Origin: Oikopleura dioica
Taxonomy: Eukaryota; Chordata; Appendicularia; Copelata; Oikopleuridae
Assembly: GCA_907165135.1 (NCBI GenBank)
Contig: OU015570.1
Coordinates: 1,550,001-1,614,000, forward strand
Reading direction: 5' to 3'
Length of the DNA stretch: 64,000 nt
The stretch's first letter is position 1. Every line of letters begins with the position of its first letter. The notes below the pieces were generated by a model. It was not told where the DNA came from. It worked only from the letters and a program-made list of their open reading frames with translations, and searched no databases. Position numbers and translations under genes: made by a program. Below, piece by piece: positions 11,237 through 22,618 of this stretch.

Positions 11237-11655
11237 ACGAATGGTTCCTCCGGGTAATCCGAGTGACTTAATAGTCCAATTTCATTCTTTGCATCTGTTT
11301 TGAGGAGATGCTGCTCAATTGATTTGCTGTTGTGCAAATGTACAGCGCTATATTTCGCATCTGAAATGTTAGGCCTACAGTCGTTCGACCAGGGATTTGC
11401 TATAGAGCATTGAAGCTCCGTTTCGCCTTCTGTAAGAATTTTGGAACGTTTTTTGTGGAGAAAAACGTTTAGTTCTGGGATGCCGTTTTGATCATAGATT
11501 TCTAGGTTGAGCTGAAGCAAGCGAGCTTTTGATTTTTTGTCCAAGGCATCGTATATGCGGTGAATATTGTTAGAGTAAAAACTGTAGAGATGGTTTGTCC
11601 TTAAATTGACGGAGCGCATGCAAATGTCAACTAGTCTGAGTAGCGTGTTAAACAC
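11218..11655 (-). CDS. ORF downstream of env, 145 aa, unknown
   Basis: A 145-codon frame on the same strand as env, starting 160 bases after the end of the proline-rich ORF (11816-12403). It has mixed hydrophilic content and no membrane segment. No family recognised. Position suggests an accessory gene of the retroelement or flanking sequence; no LTR was seen that would decide it. Confidence 0.35.
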   Translation of the reverse strand: MFNTLLRLVDICMRSVNLRTNHLYSFYSNNIHRIYDALDKKSKARLLQLNLEIYDQNGIPELNVFLHKKRSKILTEGETELQCSIANPWSNDCRPNISDAKYSAVHLHNSKSIEQHLLKTDAKNEIGLLSHSDYPEEPFVCLSSR

Positions 11656-11815
11656 TAGTATAAGGATCTCGTCTATAATCGCCGGAATCTAAATTTAAGT
11701 GTTAATAAAAAAACATGATGAATTGTAAATAAAATTATTGAAAACGACGCGAAAAAGAAAATTTAAAGCAGACATGATATTAAATAAACGCAAAGAAGTT
11801 ACACATATCTATGAA

Positions 11816-12403
11816 TTATTGAAATTCGTAATGACTTGTGTTTCCGTTTTTAGCTCGCAAAAATGAAATAAGTTCCTCTTTAATAGTAGGTTGAGGCGCC
11901 GGCCCTTTCTTTTTGTTTGGAAGGGGCGCAAACTCCTTTGGTTTATCTTCCTGTCGAGGGGGAATTGGTCTTGGTGGTTTACTGTTATCAATAACTGTAA
12001 CTACCGAAGTTGTTTCAGAGACAAAGGAATGGCGAGACGTTGCATCAATCGGCGAGGCGTCGCTAGCGATTGATTGAACCGAAATGTAGGGTTTTGGAAC
12101 CCTCAGCAAATTTTCAAGCTGATGATTTTTCCGTCTCCACAAATTAAATACCGGAGATGAATCTCTTGAATACCAGTGGATGATTGGAACAAAATCATTT
12201 TCGCTTTTGAGGGATTCACAGAAATAATTGTAAATAGCACGAAAAATGGTTGGACAAGATTGTTTAAAAAGACTTATTTCAGAAGACGCATCACTAACAA
12301 GAAGATTTTTTGCAAGAAGAAGATGCAAGATGAAATCTTCTTCGTTCATGGATTTAAGGGTTTGAATAATCAAGTCATTTTTGACTCTATTTGGGTTGTC
12401 CAT
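11816..12403 (-). CDS. Accessory ORF after env, 195 aa, helical N-terminus and Pro-rich tail
   Basis: A complete 195-codon frame begins 8 bases after the env stop. Residues 1-80 look all-helical (NDLIIQTL, DFILHLLLAKNLLVSD, CPTIFRAIYNYFCESLK). The C-terminal third has KPPRPIPPRQ and KKKGPAPQP, a pattern that suits SH3-type or other proline-binding partners. The helical half has roughly the size and spacing of a death-fold (CARD-like) domain, but I cannot confirm that by eye. Such an ORF is not part of the standard Ty3/gypsy set, so it would be an extra gene of this element. Confidence 0.5.
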   Translation of the reverse strand: MDNPNRVKNDLIIQTLKSMNEEDFILHLLLAKNLLVSDASSEISLFKQSCPTIFRAIYNYFCESLKSENDFVPIIHWYSRDSSPVFNLWRRKNHQLENLLRVPKPYISVQSIASDASPIDATSRHSFVSETTSVVTVIDNSKPPRPIPPRQEDKPKEFAPLPNKKKGPAPQPTIKEELISFLRAKNGNTSHYEFQ

Positions 12404-12411
12404 CGAAATAA

Positions 12412-15345
12412 TTATACTGCGTCTTCTGCAATCACACTTTTAAACGAAGGAAAACGCAAATTGCGATTGAATCTGTTTTGGGGAATTTCTGGTGGTTGTC
12501 GTCTAGAGCTTCTCGGTTGAGAGATAATGACTTGCTGTGCCCGTCGATTATAATCCTCAATTTCATCGCCAGATTGCAGGTATCGACGAAATCGAAATAA
12601 GGAAGGACAACAGCACTTGAAGCATTTCTTTGACAAAGTTGCGGAGTATTTTAGTAATCCTCCGATTATAACGAGTAAAATAATTCCGACGATTACCCAA
12701 ACAGCCATATTACTGAAAGGGCGAACGCTCGAAAGAGCGTTATCTACGGGACCATATCCCGTTTTTGCCTCAAATTGAAATTCTTTCGAAATCGACTCAA
12801 GATCTGTCTTGTTGACCATTTTTGTTACATCAAGTGATCGAAGCGTGTTTTCGAAATGATGTGCATTGACTACGAATGTCTTCGGATCGAAAGCCGAAAA
12901 ATTTTGGTCGACGATTTCATTGATTTCGCGACTCTTCCCCCTGATAGAAAATTGGGCATTATTACATGAGACGGTCAACAAATGGTCAATTCTGTTAAAG
13001 ACCGTTATGTTTGATTTATTATCTATCGTTTGTGAACCCATTGAGGTCGTGGGGATAATGGAAGTTGATTTTGAAGATCGAGCAATTGGAGTATGAAAAT
13101 GGCTAACAATCACAAAATTCTCATTATTGGCGAAGATGCAATCAAGATTTGAATGGATAATTTCATGTTCACACGCTTTCGCCTTTTCTTGGGACAGGAG
13201 CGATGCAGCACATGCGTCCATTACTCTGTTAAAAAAGAGATCATCTTCACTGCAGAATGTGGACTTGATGAGCAAGTTCGTGCGACAATTATCAATGCTG
13301 AAAGCTTTGTTAACCCTGTTAGAAAAAGCAATTTGTTTTGGAGTGAGTAGTTTCATATAATAGTACTCTCCGTTTCTTGTCCCGATTGGAACTGGAAGAC
13401 CAGTTATATCCAATGTTTGGGCAATCTCTTCCATTTTAGGGTTGTCAAACTTTAGTTCCAACAATATTGATAGTCGATGCTCATGGTCCAACTGTGGGCG
13501 GTATCTTACGGCTCTAACGGGAGTAATCTCCATGAAGTCCCGGCAAGCTGACTCGTATTCTGGATTTAGCAGCCTACAAGCGCCTATGACCGTTTCAATC
13601 GCTTTGTTGTTGGAAAATGAGGCTCTTGTCTTCAAATTCGCTATTTCCTGCATGATCGAATCCTTGAAATCTTTACACTCATCGTAGATTTGTTCTTTAA
13701 GTATTTGATCGGAGATAGCGCTGCTGGTTTTGCATTCCTTTGCGAGAGCCGCATTCACATCTGCATGTTCACGTTTGATTTGAACCTGGATTTTTGTAGC
13801 TCAGCGTTTGTGCGATCGCTCAACTTGGCCATAAGAAGCTCGTCATGAGCGATTTTGTTCTCAGTCTGCTTCCTATGGTGCAGCATTTCGACTTCGCTGG
13901 TTATACCGCCAATAACAGCTGTTGCTAGGCCGATCGCAAGAGCAACTGCTTGGCGTCTTTTTCGACAGTGTTTTCCTTGACAAGTTGTCGAGTCATCTGT
14001 CGAGTATTCCGTATAATCGCTTGACGTGTAGCTCTCGTCGAAGTAGTCTGATGACTCATCCGAGTAAGTGCTATAGTATTCATATTTGTCAGGAAATGGA
14101 GTTACTTCCAAATTATCACCGAGAGCTGTAGTTGCTTCCAGATTGTCTCCAAGAGCAGTAGTCGCTTCCAGATTATCGCCAAGAGCAGTAACGTAAGTTG
14201 TGGTTTCCACCTCGATTTTGGGGCTCGAGTGGAATCCATTACTTTACTTATCTTTTCCTGATGTCGAATTTTATCGGAGTGCTGTAACCGATGAAGACCG
14301 TTAACGCGAAAATTTGACCGAAAGGCTTTCCGGCGAGAGTTCGTGGAAGGGATTCCACCTGAATCATCCGTCGAGAAAAGACTTTCACGAAGTTCGATTT
14401 CTGCGTCTTCGATGGTTATGTTTTTGAACGCAACCACCTGGAACAGTTTAAAGTTGAGGCACTCCGACGCAACATTTCGGGCCTGCTGGCCGAATTGCCA
14501 TCTTTCATTTGTAATATCGTCAAAGTGAACATCAATGATGAAATTTTGCAGAGGTTTTGCATCATTTGGAACTGTAAATGAGCTGTTAATTTGGAGCTGT
14601 TTTTCAACTGTTTCTTGAAGTGCGCCTTTGATATTGAATAAAGTGTACGAATGACGCGAATCTGGGATGTCAAGAGCTGTGAAGTTTTGTGAATAAATTT
14701 CTGATTCGCTTTCTTTCGCGGCAGTCGCGTCAAACATGATATAGAAGTTGACATGACTGACCGAGTCTTTCGAAAATTGAAAGATGACTCCATCTACGTC
14801 TTGGTCCGCGAAAATGGAAAATTTGAAGGTATTCCATTTGGTGTCAAGCGCACAATTGTCTCCAAAGGACTCGAAGGTCTGCGAATTACCGTCGAGAACA
14901 TTATCTAATTGCCCGACTTCCGATTTTGTCGGTCCGCCAGTGTATGTGCCATAAACACTTGATAATGTCACTGGTTTATGAATAAGTGGTAGATTGAGTT
15001 TTCTGTGAATCTCGCTAAATTCACCTGGATGTAGCAGGGAGACATTCGTTTCGAGATTTATCCAGTCGACTATCAAAATATTGAGATAGTTTTTGGCTTG
15101 CAAATTCATGTCTTTTGCATCCTCATAACAAACGATGTCGTTCTGCTTACATTTGGCAAGTGGGGCGAAAATTCTATGTTGAGGGTTGTCTGCTGATCCG
15201 AATCAACATAGAACGTACTTTTAGTAGAGTTGAATAAAAATATTCCGAGTTTTTGAAGATCTGCAGTGCTTGTGTCAATGTTTCGTATGAAGAGCAGGAG
15301 AAGTTGTAGTAGTAGTGATGTTCTAATGACGTTTGCGCAGGTCAT
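12412..15345 (-). pseudogene. Retroelement envelope glycoprotein gene (env), frame-broken
   Basis: Read on the minus strand, the gene begins with a signal-peptide-like segment (TSLLLQLLLLFIR) at 15345. It continues through an ectodomain with several N-X-S/T sites, then an acidic Tyr/Ser-rich stretch. Next is a furin-type site (HCRKRRQ) directly followed by a Gly/Ala-rich hydrophobic fusion peptide, around 13980-13900. A long ectodomain follows, then a single membrane anchor (VWVIVGIILLVIIGG, about 12700) and a ~90-residue basic cytoplasmic tail starting with a Cys-rich KKCFKCCCP. This is the layout of class I-like fusion glycoproteins of errantivirus-type elements. Four open frames cover it (15345-15106, 15109-14102, 14210-13755, 13758-12412), so at least three frame changes interrupt it. 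Confidence 0.8.
14104..14190. repeat. 27-bp tandem repeat x 3 inside env
   Basis: Three copies of a 27-base unit encode a nine-residue repeat (ALGDNLEAT type) upstream of the furin site. It also spans the point where the env reading frame changes, so slippage here may have caused one break. Confidence 0.8.
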
Positions 15346-15396
15346 ATCGAGGAGATTCGTCTTGACTTAGTGGGGAATAATCTATTTCGAAAGGTG

Positions 15397-16500
15397 TTAT
15401 TGCTTTAGTGTCGATGGGAAATTCCGTGTTGTAGATTTCTTTTGAATCTTCGTCGATAAAAATATTTTCTTTTTCAATAAATATTCTCGATCCTTTTCAG
15501 TTAAGTCAAGTTTTATCAAAAACTTGCCCGATCGATTTAGTTTGTTTTTATCGAAAATGTGAGAAATACCAAAGGTATTACGTTTCCCAATCGTCTGGAT
15601 CTCGAATGGTCCTCTGTTAAAGCATCCATGGCCAATCGCTGGCGTTGGATCTCGAATCATAACAAAATCGCCCTTTTTCAGGGTCCCTTCCGTAACATTT
15701 GATTCAAGGAAGAATCTTGATAGACTCTTTTCCGCTTGATCAGTATGCAAAGATTTTATATATTGCATATGAGTCTCGTAGACCTCTAGATTATTCTCAT
15801 CGTTATTCTCTTTTGGCATTTCCACACTTAAATTCGAGAAGTAACTCGGAGGCGCTTTGTTGTACAACACCCCAAGGGAGTTCTGCCAAAGAGTCCACTG
15901 CTTGGGCGCATGTTGTAGACGTAAGTCGCAAGCATAAATTTGTGGACGATGTTTGATGGTTTTGGGTCATATGATTCAAGAATTGTGCGAATCTCAGGAT
16001 GTGAGCGTCTACCCTGTTCGCTTGACATTTTCGGGGAGAAATTCTGCTATGACTGACTGCTAATGATGTAAGAAGAGTCATGACTTCTTCTTGGAATTCA
16101 GGGCCACTGTCTAGAATCATGTGGCAATTCCCAATCGCGCCTGCTTCATAGATGAGTTCAGTGAGAGCGGGGCAGATATGGGGTGCTTTGAGTGACCGGA
16201 CATGTCTTGCTGTTAGCCGACGGCTAAATCCGTCTAGGAATGTTAAAAAATAAAATTTCTTTCCTTCGCAGACATAGTGCATCGTGTCAGCATAAACAGC
16301 CGAGTATGGACGTAATGTCGGCTCGAGCTTCTGCTTGACGTCCGCAGTCTTGTAGCGACGGTGAATATGATTGCATCTGAGGCAACTTTTAACACATGCT
16401 TTGACATGTTTTCCCTTTTGCTTAAAAGAAAATGTTCATTCTTATTAAGGTGCTGGAGAAAGGGTTTTTCTCCGATGTGAAACAGAGCTTGATGAAAATA
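15397..16500 (-). pseudogene. Retroelement integrase, broken
   Basis: The minus strand gives a CX2C zinc half-site (CVKSCLRC, about 16390), then the core with Asp in FLTFLDGFSRR and Asp in MILDSGPEF. The region where the catalytic Glu is expected reads ANRVDAH and no Glu is apparent. A frame change follows near 15870-16000. The C-terminal domain (LKKGDFVMIRD..GPFEI) continues to 15397. Env starts 52 bases beyond the stop. The upstream zinc-binding His segment lies at 16440-16530, cut off from the RNase H part by the insertion at 16531-17564. Confidence 0.7.
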
Positions 16501-16530
16501 ATTGATGATGTCTATGGTAAGGCTTTCCGG

Positions 16531-17564
16531 CAGGGGTCTGGATTCGCTTTGCGAATTCGCTCATGAGCGAAGCGAAGCGAATTCACTTCGCTTCGCTTTC
16601 GCTTTTGTAATTTCAATTCGCTTCGCTTCGCTTTCGCTTTTTACCAAAAATTTTCGCGAAAATTTCGCTCAAAAGATAATTTAAATTGATTGATCTTATA
16701 ATTTTATATATTGGCCTCCCCACAATCAATCCTGACATCACCATCTTCAATCCCGGCTTCAAAAACTTCGATCCTTGCTTTTCAGAAGTCGATCCTGGTT
16801 GGTTAAATATCAATCTTGGCATCTCCAGCATCGATCCCAGCTTCACATCAATCCCGGCAACACCGATCCGGGCGTCACTAATTTCAATCCTAGCCTCTCA
16901 GTCGTCAGTTCCGGCTTCTCAATTGTCGATCGTGGCTTTTTCAAGATTAGATTGACATTGGAGAAGCCACGATTGACGTTGGAGAAGTCGTAATTGACGT
17001 CGATAAACCCGGGATTGAGAATGGAAAAGCCATGATTGAAGTCGGTAAAGCCATAATTGAAAATGTTGAAAGCAGACTTGACGATTGATAGGCCATCATT
17101 GATAAAATATTAATGATATTGAAGAAGACATTATTGAAATATGTGAAGCCATGATTGGCATTGATGAAGTCAAGATTGACGTTTGAGAAGCCAAACAATG
17201 TTTAATTATCAATCTATATAAATTTATTCACATCGCTGTTTGCCCAAGATCTCCGTTTCCCATAGTAAGGTAAACGACGATTTTGGGAGACGGCGACTTG
17301 GGTAAACGGCGACGCGGGCAAACTGAGACCACCGTCCAAAAAGTAATAAAAATGAAACCATACTTGAAATGGACACTTTCTCAAAGGTTAAATATTTCCG
17401 GAAAATTTTCGCTTTTTTCGCTTTTTAGAAAAATTTTAAGCTTCGCTTCGCTTTCGCTCACGAAATTTTGATTCGCTTCGCTTCGCTTTCGCTAAAAATT
17501 TTTGAAAAATTTTCGCTTTCGTTTCGCTTTCGCCTTTCATTTTCGGCCAAAATCCAGACCCCTG
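16531..17564. mobile_element. hAT-like non-autonomous element, 1,034 bp, inserted in pol
   Basis: Ends are CAGGGGTCTGGATT (16531-16544) and its exact reverse complement (17551-17564). TTTCCGG flanks both sides (16524-16530, 17565-17571), a 7-bp direct repeat close to the 8-bp duplications of hAT elements. Inside the ends lie arrays of TTCGCTTCGCTTTCGCT. The centre (about 16720-17200) is a long imperfect hairpin made of ~24-30-base units (ATCGATCC.GGCTTC on the left, GAAGCC.CGATTGA on the right). No transposase is present. The pol coding sequence resumes on either side. Confidence 0.85.
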
Positions 17565-17569
17565 TTTCC

Positions 17570-19475
17570 GGAATAACAACAAGTTTTTGTTACGGACCTT
17601 CTTATAGACAAGATCATTGAGCAAAAAATAATCGTTGTTTTTAGACTTGTTTTGCTCAATATTTTCTCGAATCCCAGATATTTCAGTGCACTTTTTCTGG
17701 GCATCGATGATAGCTCTGACATCGACTTTTGGTCTTGGAATCTGAAGCTTTAAGTTGTTCAGATGGTCACTCGATGAATTCTCTTTGGTCCTCTTTGGAC
17801 AGAGAATTGAGGGATGGAAAACAGCTTTGTGGTCAATTTCAAAGATTGGATGTCGTGACAGATTAATACAAATTTTAATGATATCACTCGTGTTAGGTAG
17901 GTAGATAACTCTAGCACGAGAAAATTCCATGACAGAGCTGTAAGCTCGTCTTGCTCTTGTCCCGCTGCTTGGTTTAAGACTTGGTTTGCAGTGGAGATCT
18001 TCAAGTGACTTATGGTCAACTATGAAGATGAGCCTAGCATCCTTCGGAAGAAGGTCTTTGAATGAGTTGATGCCATGCATAAGGCCCACAAGTTCCCTTG
18101 CCCTTGCGGACAAGAATGTCTCGGGCTCTTCAAGAGCTTTTGACGAATATCCACAAACGCGAACGTTGCTGATTTCGTCATTGTCCAGCGTAAGGTTGCC
18201 AATAATTGCACCTGTCTGGAATTGACTTGTGTCGAGGCGACGAAAATGTGTTCATTTTCTTGCTCATCTGAAGGATAAACGAGATGACACACACCAATTC
18301 CGTTCTTGATGTGTGATTTAAGAATTTCGATATTGTCCTTCATGACTTCGGTCAGTTTAAATTGTCGCCCTTGAGAAATTGCCTTTGCAATTGGGGAGAG
18401 AAGTGCGGATAGTTTTGGGATGAGTCTACGATAATAATTAAGACATCCATTAAAACTCATCGCTTGTTTGGCTGTTTCTGGATTTTTAAAATTCAGAAGC
18501 GCCTCGACTTTGGCTTCTGGAGCTTTTATCCCTGACTCATCGATAACAAACCCGAGAAATTTCACGGATTTCTTAAAAATTCGCATTTCGCCAGGAAACT
18601 ACGACGTTGAAGTCCTTTAGTCTCCTGAATATAGTTTCCAAAGTGCGAAGATGATTTCTTTCTGTCGAAACTACCAAGAAATCATCCTGATAATTGAAAC
18701 AGAAGAAACTTTCCTCGTTACCTTCATTCTCGTACAAAATTTTATTTGCAAAAGCTTGAAAGGTGGAGGGCGCTGATGCCAACCCTTGGCACATCTTTCG
18801 ATATTGGAGCTGTTTGTCTCCAAAGATAAAGGCTGTATACTCTCGATGCTTTTCACGAATCGCAAGAATATAGAAAGCATTTGCCAAATCAAGGTTGCAA
18901 AATACAATTTTATCCTTGGGAAATCTTTCTTACAGCTTTGTGATGGCCGTTGACAATTTTGCCAAAAGGGTTCGAATGGGAAGAGTGGGGAATCTTGGAA
19001 GGATCAATCTCGAGTTAATCGAATTTTCACCTCCCTCAGAATAATTATTCACTACTCTTAATTTCCCTGATTTCTTTACCACCGTCAGTAAAGGGCTGTT
19101 AAACCCACTAACGGTTGGTTCAAGAATTCCACTTTCTACCATTACCTTGAGCTTCTCTTCCACTGGCTCAATTTTGTGGGCATCAATCGGATAAGGCCGA
19201 TGATAGACAGGAGTTATGTCTTTGAGCTTTATCTCACATAGATAATGCTTGGACAGACCTGTGTCTGATGCCGACCTTGACCAGTTCCAGCTATATTGGT
19301 CAAGGAGTTGGCGGAGACCTTTAACGTATTGAATCGGCGCGGTATTTGCGACCATTTCAATGTCGGAACTCATATCTATGTCCGCGACTAGAAGGTCTCG
19401 CCGCTTTTTCCATTTAGCAAACTCACTTTCATGAGTTTTTCTTTCACGCAGTGGTAAATCAGCTTTCTTTACCAA
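17570..19475 (-). pseudogene. Reverse transcriptase and RNase H of the env-bearing element, broken
   Basis: RT motifs on the minus strand include HYLCEIKLKD..PVYHRPYPI, SPLLTVVKKSGKLRVVNNYS, MCQGLASAPSTFQ and NYQDDFLVV, where the catalytic box is YQDD rather than the usual YVDD/YIDD. RNase H-like sequence follows (DHKSLEDLH and a tail ending RHPIFEIDHK). Breaks: a frame change near 18890-18930, another near 18573-18586 and one near 18020-18110. It is joined to the protease gene upstream and cut downstream by the hAT-like element. Confidence 0.8.
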
Positions 19476-19506
19476 AAATTTAAGACCTGCTGAGGCATTT
19501 CCTCAG

Positions 19507-20187
19507 CTAAATCTGCAATAGCAGCTCCCTTTTAATAGCAACTGTATGATCATTATGGTTGCTGACCGACAATTGATCATGATTGCCGGTTAAAGTATAT
19601 GTCTGTAGCGCCAAATTTCTTTCAATGAGCCCTTCGGACCCGATAAGATTTAACTCTAACGGCGCTTTATGTGTTTCGGTTCTAACTACTCGAATAAATT
19701 TGGTTTCATTTGGCCCAATAAAGCTAGTTTCCCTAGCGACTAGCGCAGACTTTTCCGTTCGTTTAACGACCTCTTCAACCTCCTCATTAAGGCACTTAAT
19801 TTTCATTCGATTCAGAAGGAGAGGACTGTTTGTCGGTCCATTGAGGTTCAATTTAAAACGTTTCAAGACGTTGTATCCGAGAACAGCATTAAAATCGATT
19901 CGATTCTGCTTCGGAATGACCAACATCTCAATATCCGGAATAATTTTATTGTCAATTTTGATAGAACATGACAATTTCTCCGTTATACTACACATGCTGC
20001 TCCCGAAGGCGTTGGTGAGTGCAACCGAAACCTTTGAAGTTTTAAAATTGGTTGGGACCATGTTCCTACGGATAAAGCTCGAACTGGCCCCAGTGTCCAA
20101 TAACACGTTCTTGACCTCATAAGTGAGAATGTGGTCGTTGTCGTACTGGACGATTTCAATTTCGGAAACAGGCAGATCATGTCCCAT
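19507..20187 (-). CDS. Retroviral-type aspartic protease of the env-bearing element
   Basis: A 226-codon open frame with the active-site motif LLDTGASSSFIRR and the downstream VLGYNVLKRFKLNL, which matches the ILG(x)D/N region of retropepsins. It would cut the gag-pol polyprotein. It lies between gag and RT in the usual gag-PR-RT order. A 490-bp segment of it is duplicated at 22938-23425. Confidence 0.8.
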   Translation of the reverse strand: MGHDLPVSEIEIVQYDNDHILTYEVKNVLLDTGASSSFIRRNMVPTNFKTSKVSVALTNAFGSSMCSITEKLSCSIKIDNKIIPDIEMLVIPKQNRIDFNAVLGYNVLKRFKLNLNGPTNSPLLLNRMKIKCLNEEVEEVVKRTEKSALVARETSFIGPNETKFIRVVRTETHKAPLELNLIGSEGLIERNLALQTYTLTGNHDQLSVSNHNDHTVAIKRELLLQI

Positions 20188-20289
20188 GGCTTTTTATGGG
20201 AATTCAAAATAACAAAACGTAAAAATATTTACAGGAAAAATATTGGCAGAAAAAAAAATTTTTTAAAAAAACGAGAGAAAGAAAAGAAA

Positions 20290-21714
20290 CGCGAAAAGAT
20301 CATGAATGATGATCATTTTACGGCTAAAAACACTTGGGCACTCGTTGGCATAGTGGGCCTTACCCCCACATTTCTTACAAACAACGTGAGCCTTAGATTT
20401 TTTGTTACCTTTATCGCCATCTTTCTTTTTATTTCCGCCTTTTTCATCTTTTCCTTGATTTTTGTTTTTGTCCCCGTTATTTCTGGTATCACTTTTTTTA
20501 TTATACCATTTTTTCCCCTTATTCCCTTTTTTATTTCCTCCACTACCCTTTTTCTTGCCAGAATTAAGACTTTGATTTTTACCGTAAGCATTCAGCGATT
20601 CCTTCTCGGAGTCTGCTGATTTGCAATTACCTTTTATGGGAAATCTGGTTCAAATCTGCTGGCGCTATAGCCGTAGCATATAAATCGTCGAGGAGAGAGA
20701 TCTGCTCATCTCTTGATCGATTGGCAGCCGTTCTAAACATTGCTTCCTTTGTCAGGTAATTCGGCAATTTGCCTTTAAAAGCTTCCCATGCCAAGGCTTC
20801 GATGACCTCATTAGGCTTTTCTGAATGAGCTTCTTCAGTTAAGCTTCTGACCTGTTAAAAGAAAGACCTCATATCGGTCGGCTTTCCGAATTTAAGGTCA
20901 TTAAGGTTTTTCAGGGCGACCGCTTTGTTTTTCCTATACCTCTTTTTCAGAAGGTCAAGGAATTTCTCGAAATTCCTCTGGTCTTTTCAGGCAAATTAGC
21001 AAAATCAGTATTGAGAGAAATTTGGTCGGCAGCAGTTAACGCCTTTATTAAACTTTCGATCTTCAGATTAAGATCGGTCACCCATTGCCGTTCCAATTGA
21101 TTAGTGGCAAGTTTTATCCAATTGAGGATGGGGAGTGATCTGTTATATTGGCAAATTGTCACCTTTGTTGGTTTTGACAATGAAAAGGAGTTCATATCAT
21201 GTAAGGTCGCTTTTGGGAGCGATTCTTCTTTATTTTTGCGCTCCTTCGCAAGAAGATCCTCTTCGATCTTAATATCATCGAAATTAAATGCTTCCGAATT
21301 TTCCTCCATGTCTAGCAGGGCTTTAAAGCTCGGAGTTTTCTCAGCAAGTTTATGCGCGGTATCGAGAGTTTTGAAAGATTCTAATAAGGGTGAATTGACG
21401 CTAACGATGGTTTGAAGGCCTTCTTCAGATAAACTATTGAAGCTGTAAATAAGGCGATTATAACCAACGACTTGCTTCGAACAACTCTCCCAGAATTGTA
21501 AGGGATAAAGATAATATCCTCCGTTCTCGCTTAGAATTTGGACGTGAACGTAATTAATTGGCTTTTTGAGTATTTGATTAAGAAGCGTTGTTTTGTCAGA
21601 ATTATTATCCTGTTTAAAAAGCAAAATAGTCCACGCTCGGAGGTAATTAATTTTAATGCTCGAATTTACTCTAATAAAGTGACTTTTTGTTAGATCCAAA
21701 TTATTAATTCCCAT
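20290..21714 (-). pseudogene. gag of the env-bearing element, broken
   Basis: ATG 21714 opens 255 codons of capsid-like sequence. In other frames the homologous-looking sequence goes on (NDLKFGKPTDMRSFF, then an in-frame TAA, then EKPNEVIEALAWEAFKGKLP). A Lys/Asn/Gly-rich region (20590-20380) leads to a zinc knuckle CKKCGGKAHYANEC (CX2CX4HX4C) near 20370. At least one stop and two frame changes interrupt it. Confidence 0.7.
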
Positions 21715-22118
21715 TCCTAAATGTCCATTGTAATCGTGCAGGTGATCGATGAAATTTCAAAGAATCAACTGAATCCTTAGTTACCAAAAGAGGAAACCAC
21801 TCAGACAACGAAAGAGAAAAATAAATTTCTGACGCTTCAGCAAAATTCAAAACCGCTCCGACAAGCTACGAAATTGCTCGTTAGGTGGCGCTTATTCGCA
21901 AAAGGGGCGCTGGATTTTGGGTAAATCGAAATCTCGCTAGACTTGTTTTTGCTCTCAAGCGGACCAATCAGCGCGCTCCAACGCGCTCGCTGCAACTTTT
22001 CTCTCGCGCCGCTTGGCGGCGCGCTTCTCTAAAACCGGTTCTCAATTTTAGAGCTACCGTTCGAATAACTCGTAAAAAAGAAAATTAACTCACTTTAAGC
22101 CTACCGGGGTACTGACTA

Positions 22119-22193
22119 TTTTATTCTACCCTTCGGCTAACCAGAGCTTTGAGACCCGCGAAGGAGTTCTCCGTTTTTGGCTTGATTTTTATA
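22119..22193 (-). promoter_or_regulatory. LTR-like promoter and polyadenylation words
   Basis: On the minus strand GTATAAAAATCAAGCC (TATA box at 22186-22193) is followed about 60 bases later by AATAAAAT (22119-22126). That spacing is typical of U3-R-U5 in short LTRs. It lies upstream of the gag gene of the env-bearing element and is a candidate 5' LTR core. Confidence 0.45.
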
Positions 22194-22570
22194 CTTCGCT
22201 TCCAAAACTATTGAAAGCGGTTTTCGCGGTGGCCTTCCGCTGCTTGGGGAAATGGAAAAGGTTCTAATTAGCTATTTAAAATCACTCCGTGAATTTAATA
22301 GCTCTCCAATTAAGGGGGGGAACACCTTTTATTTCTGAAAAAGATCCTTGACACAGGCAAGGAAAATAAAAGTTTTTCAGAAAATTTTTCGCCTTTTTTT
22401 ACGTAAATTTGATTGAAAAACTTACGGAGTCCAAAGCAGGTGGCGGCGGCGGCTTGTTCTTCTTCTTCTTCGGGGGGAGTTCTGTCTTCTTCACCAGTAT
22501 AAAACTGATGGATGCTCTGCCGAATTGCCTGCTTCTCTTGCTAATAAATACAAGTCCTCTTTTCAATAGA

Positions 22571-22618
22571 GACTTTATTATGAGACTGAGCAACTGCAGC
22601 CGAACTGCTTCTTTTATA
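22571..22618 (-). promoter_or_regulatory. Second LTR-like promoter: TATAAAAG then AATAAAG
   Basis: On the minus strand TATAAAAG (22611-22618) is followed by an initiator-like CAGTTGCTCAGTC and then AATAAAG. A TGTGACGG start (about 22714) directly abuts a protease coding end. Downstream comes CTGGTGAAGAAG, a possible primer-binding site, then a Lys/Pro-rich open frame that ends at a GTAAGT donor-like word (about 22426). It looks like an LTR of another element. Confidence 0.4.

Larger units (their letters stand above)
11816..22200 (-). mobile_element. Env-bearing Ty3/gypsy (errantivirus-like) element, decayed
   Basis: Order on the minus strand is gag, protease, RT, RNase H, integrase, env, proline-rich ORF. 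The order RT-RNase H-integrase places it in Ty3/gypsy, and the env places it among errantivirus-like elements. A promoter-like piece with TATA and polyadenylation words lies upstream of gag (22119-22193). I could not find a matching 3' LTR on the left, so the outer limits are uncertain. The element may extend left to 11036. It is interrupted at 16531-17564. Confidence 0.75.

Noticed and set aside
12176-13687. Several plus-strand frames of 60-114 codons.
   Set aside because: They are antisense to env and the proline-rich ORF and have no natural composition.
19583-20122. 179-codon plus-strand frame, also at 23008-23544.
   Set aside because: It is the complement of the protease gene, conserved only because the protease segment was duplicated.
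10145-22330. A 3' LTR matching the candidate 5' LTR near 22.1 kb.
   Set aside because: I searched by eye for the TATA/polyadenylation words and end sequences left of 12 kb and found no match; a computed self-alignment would decide.
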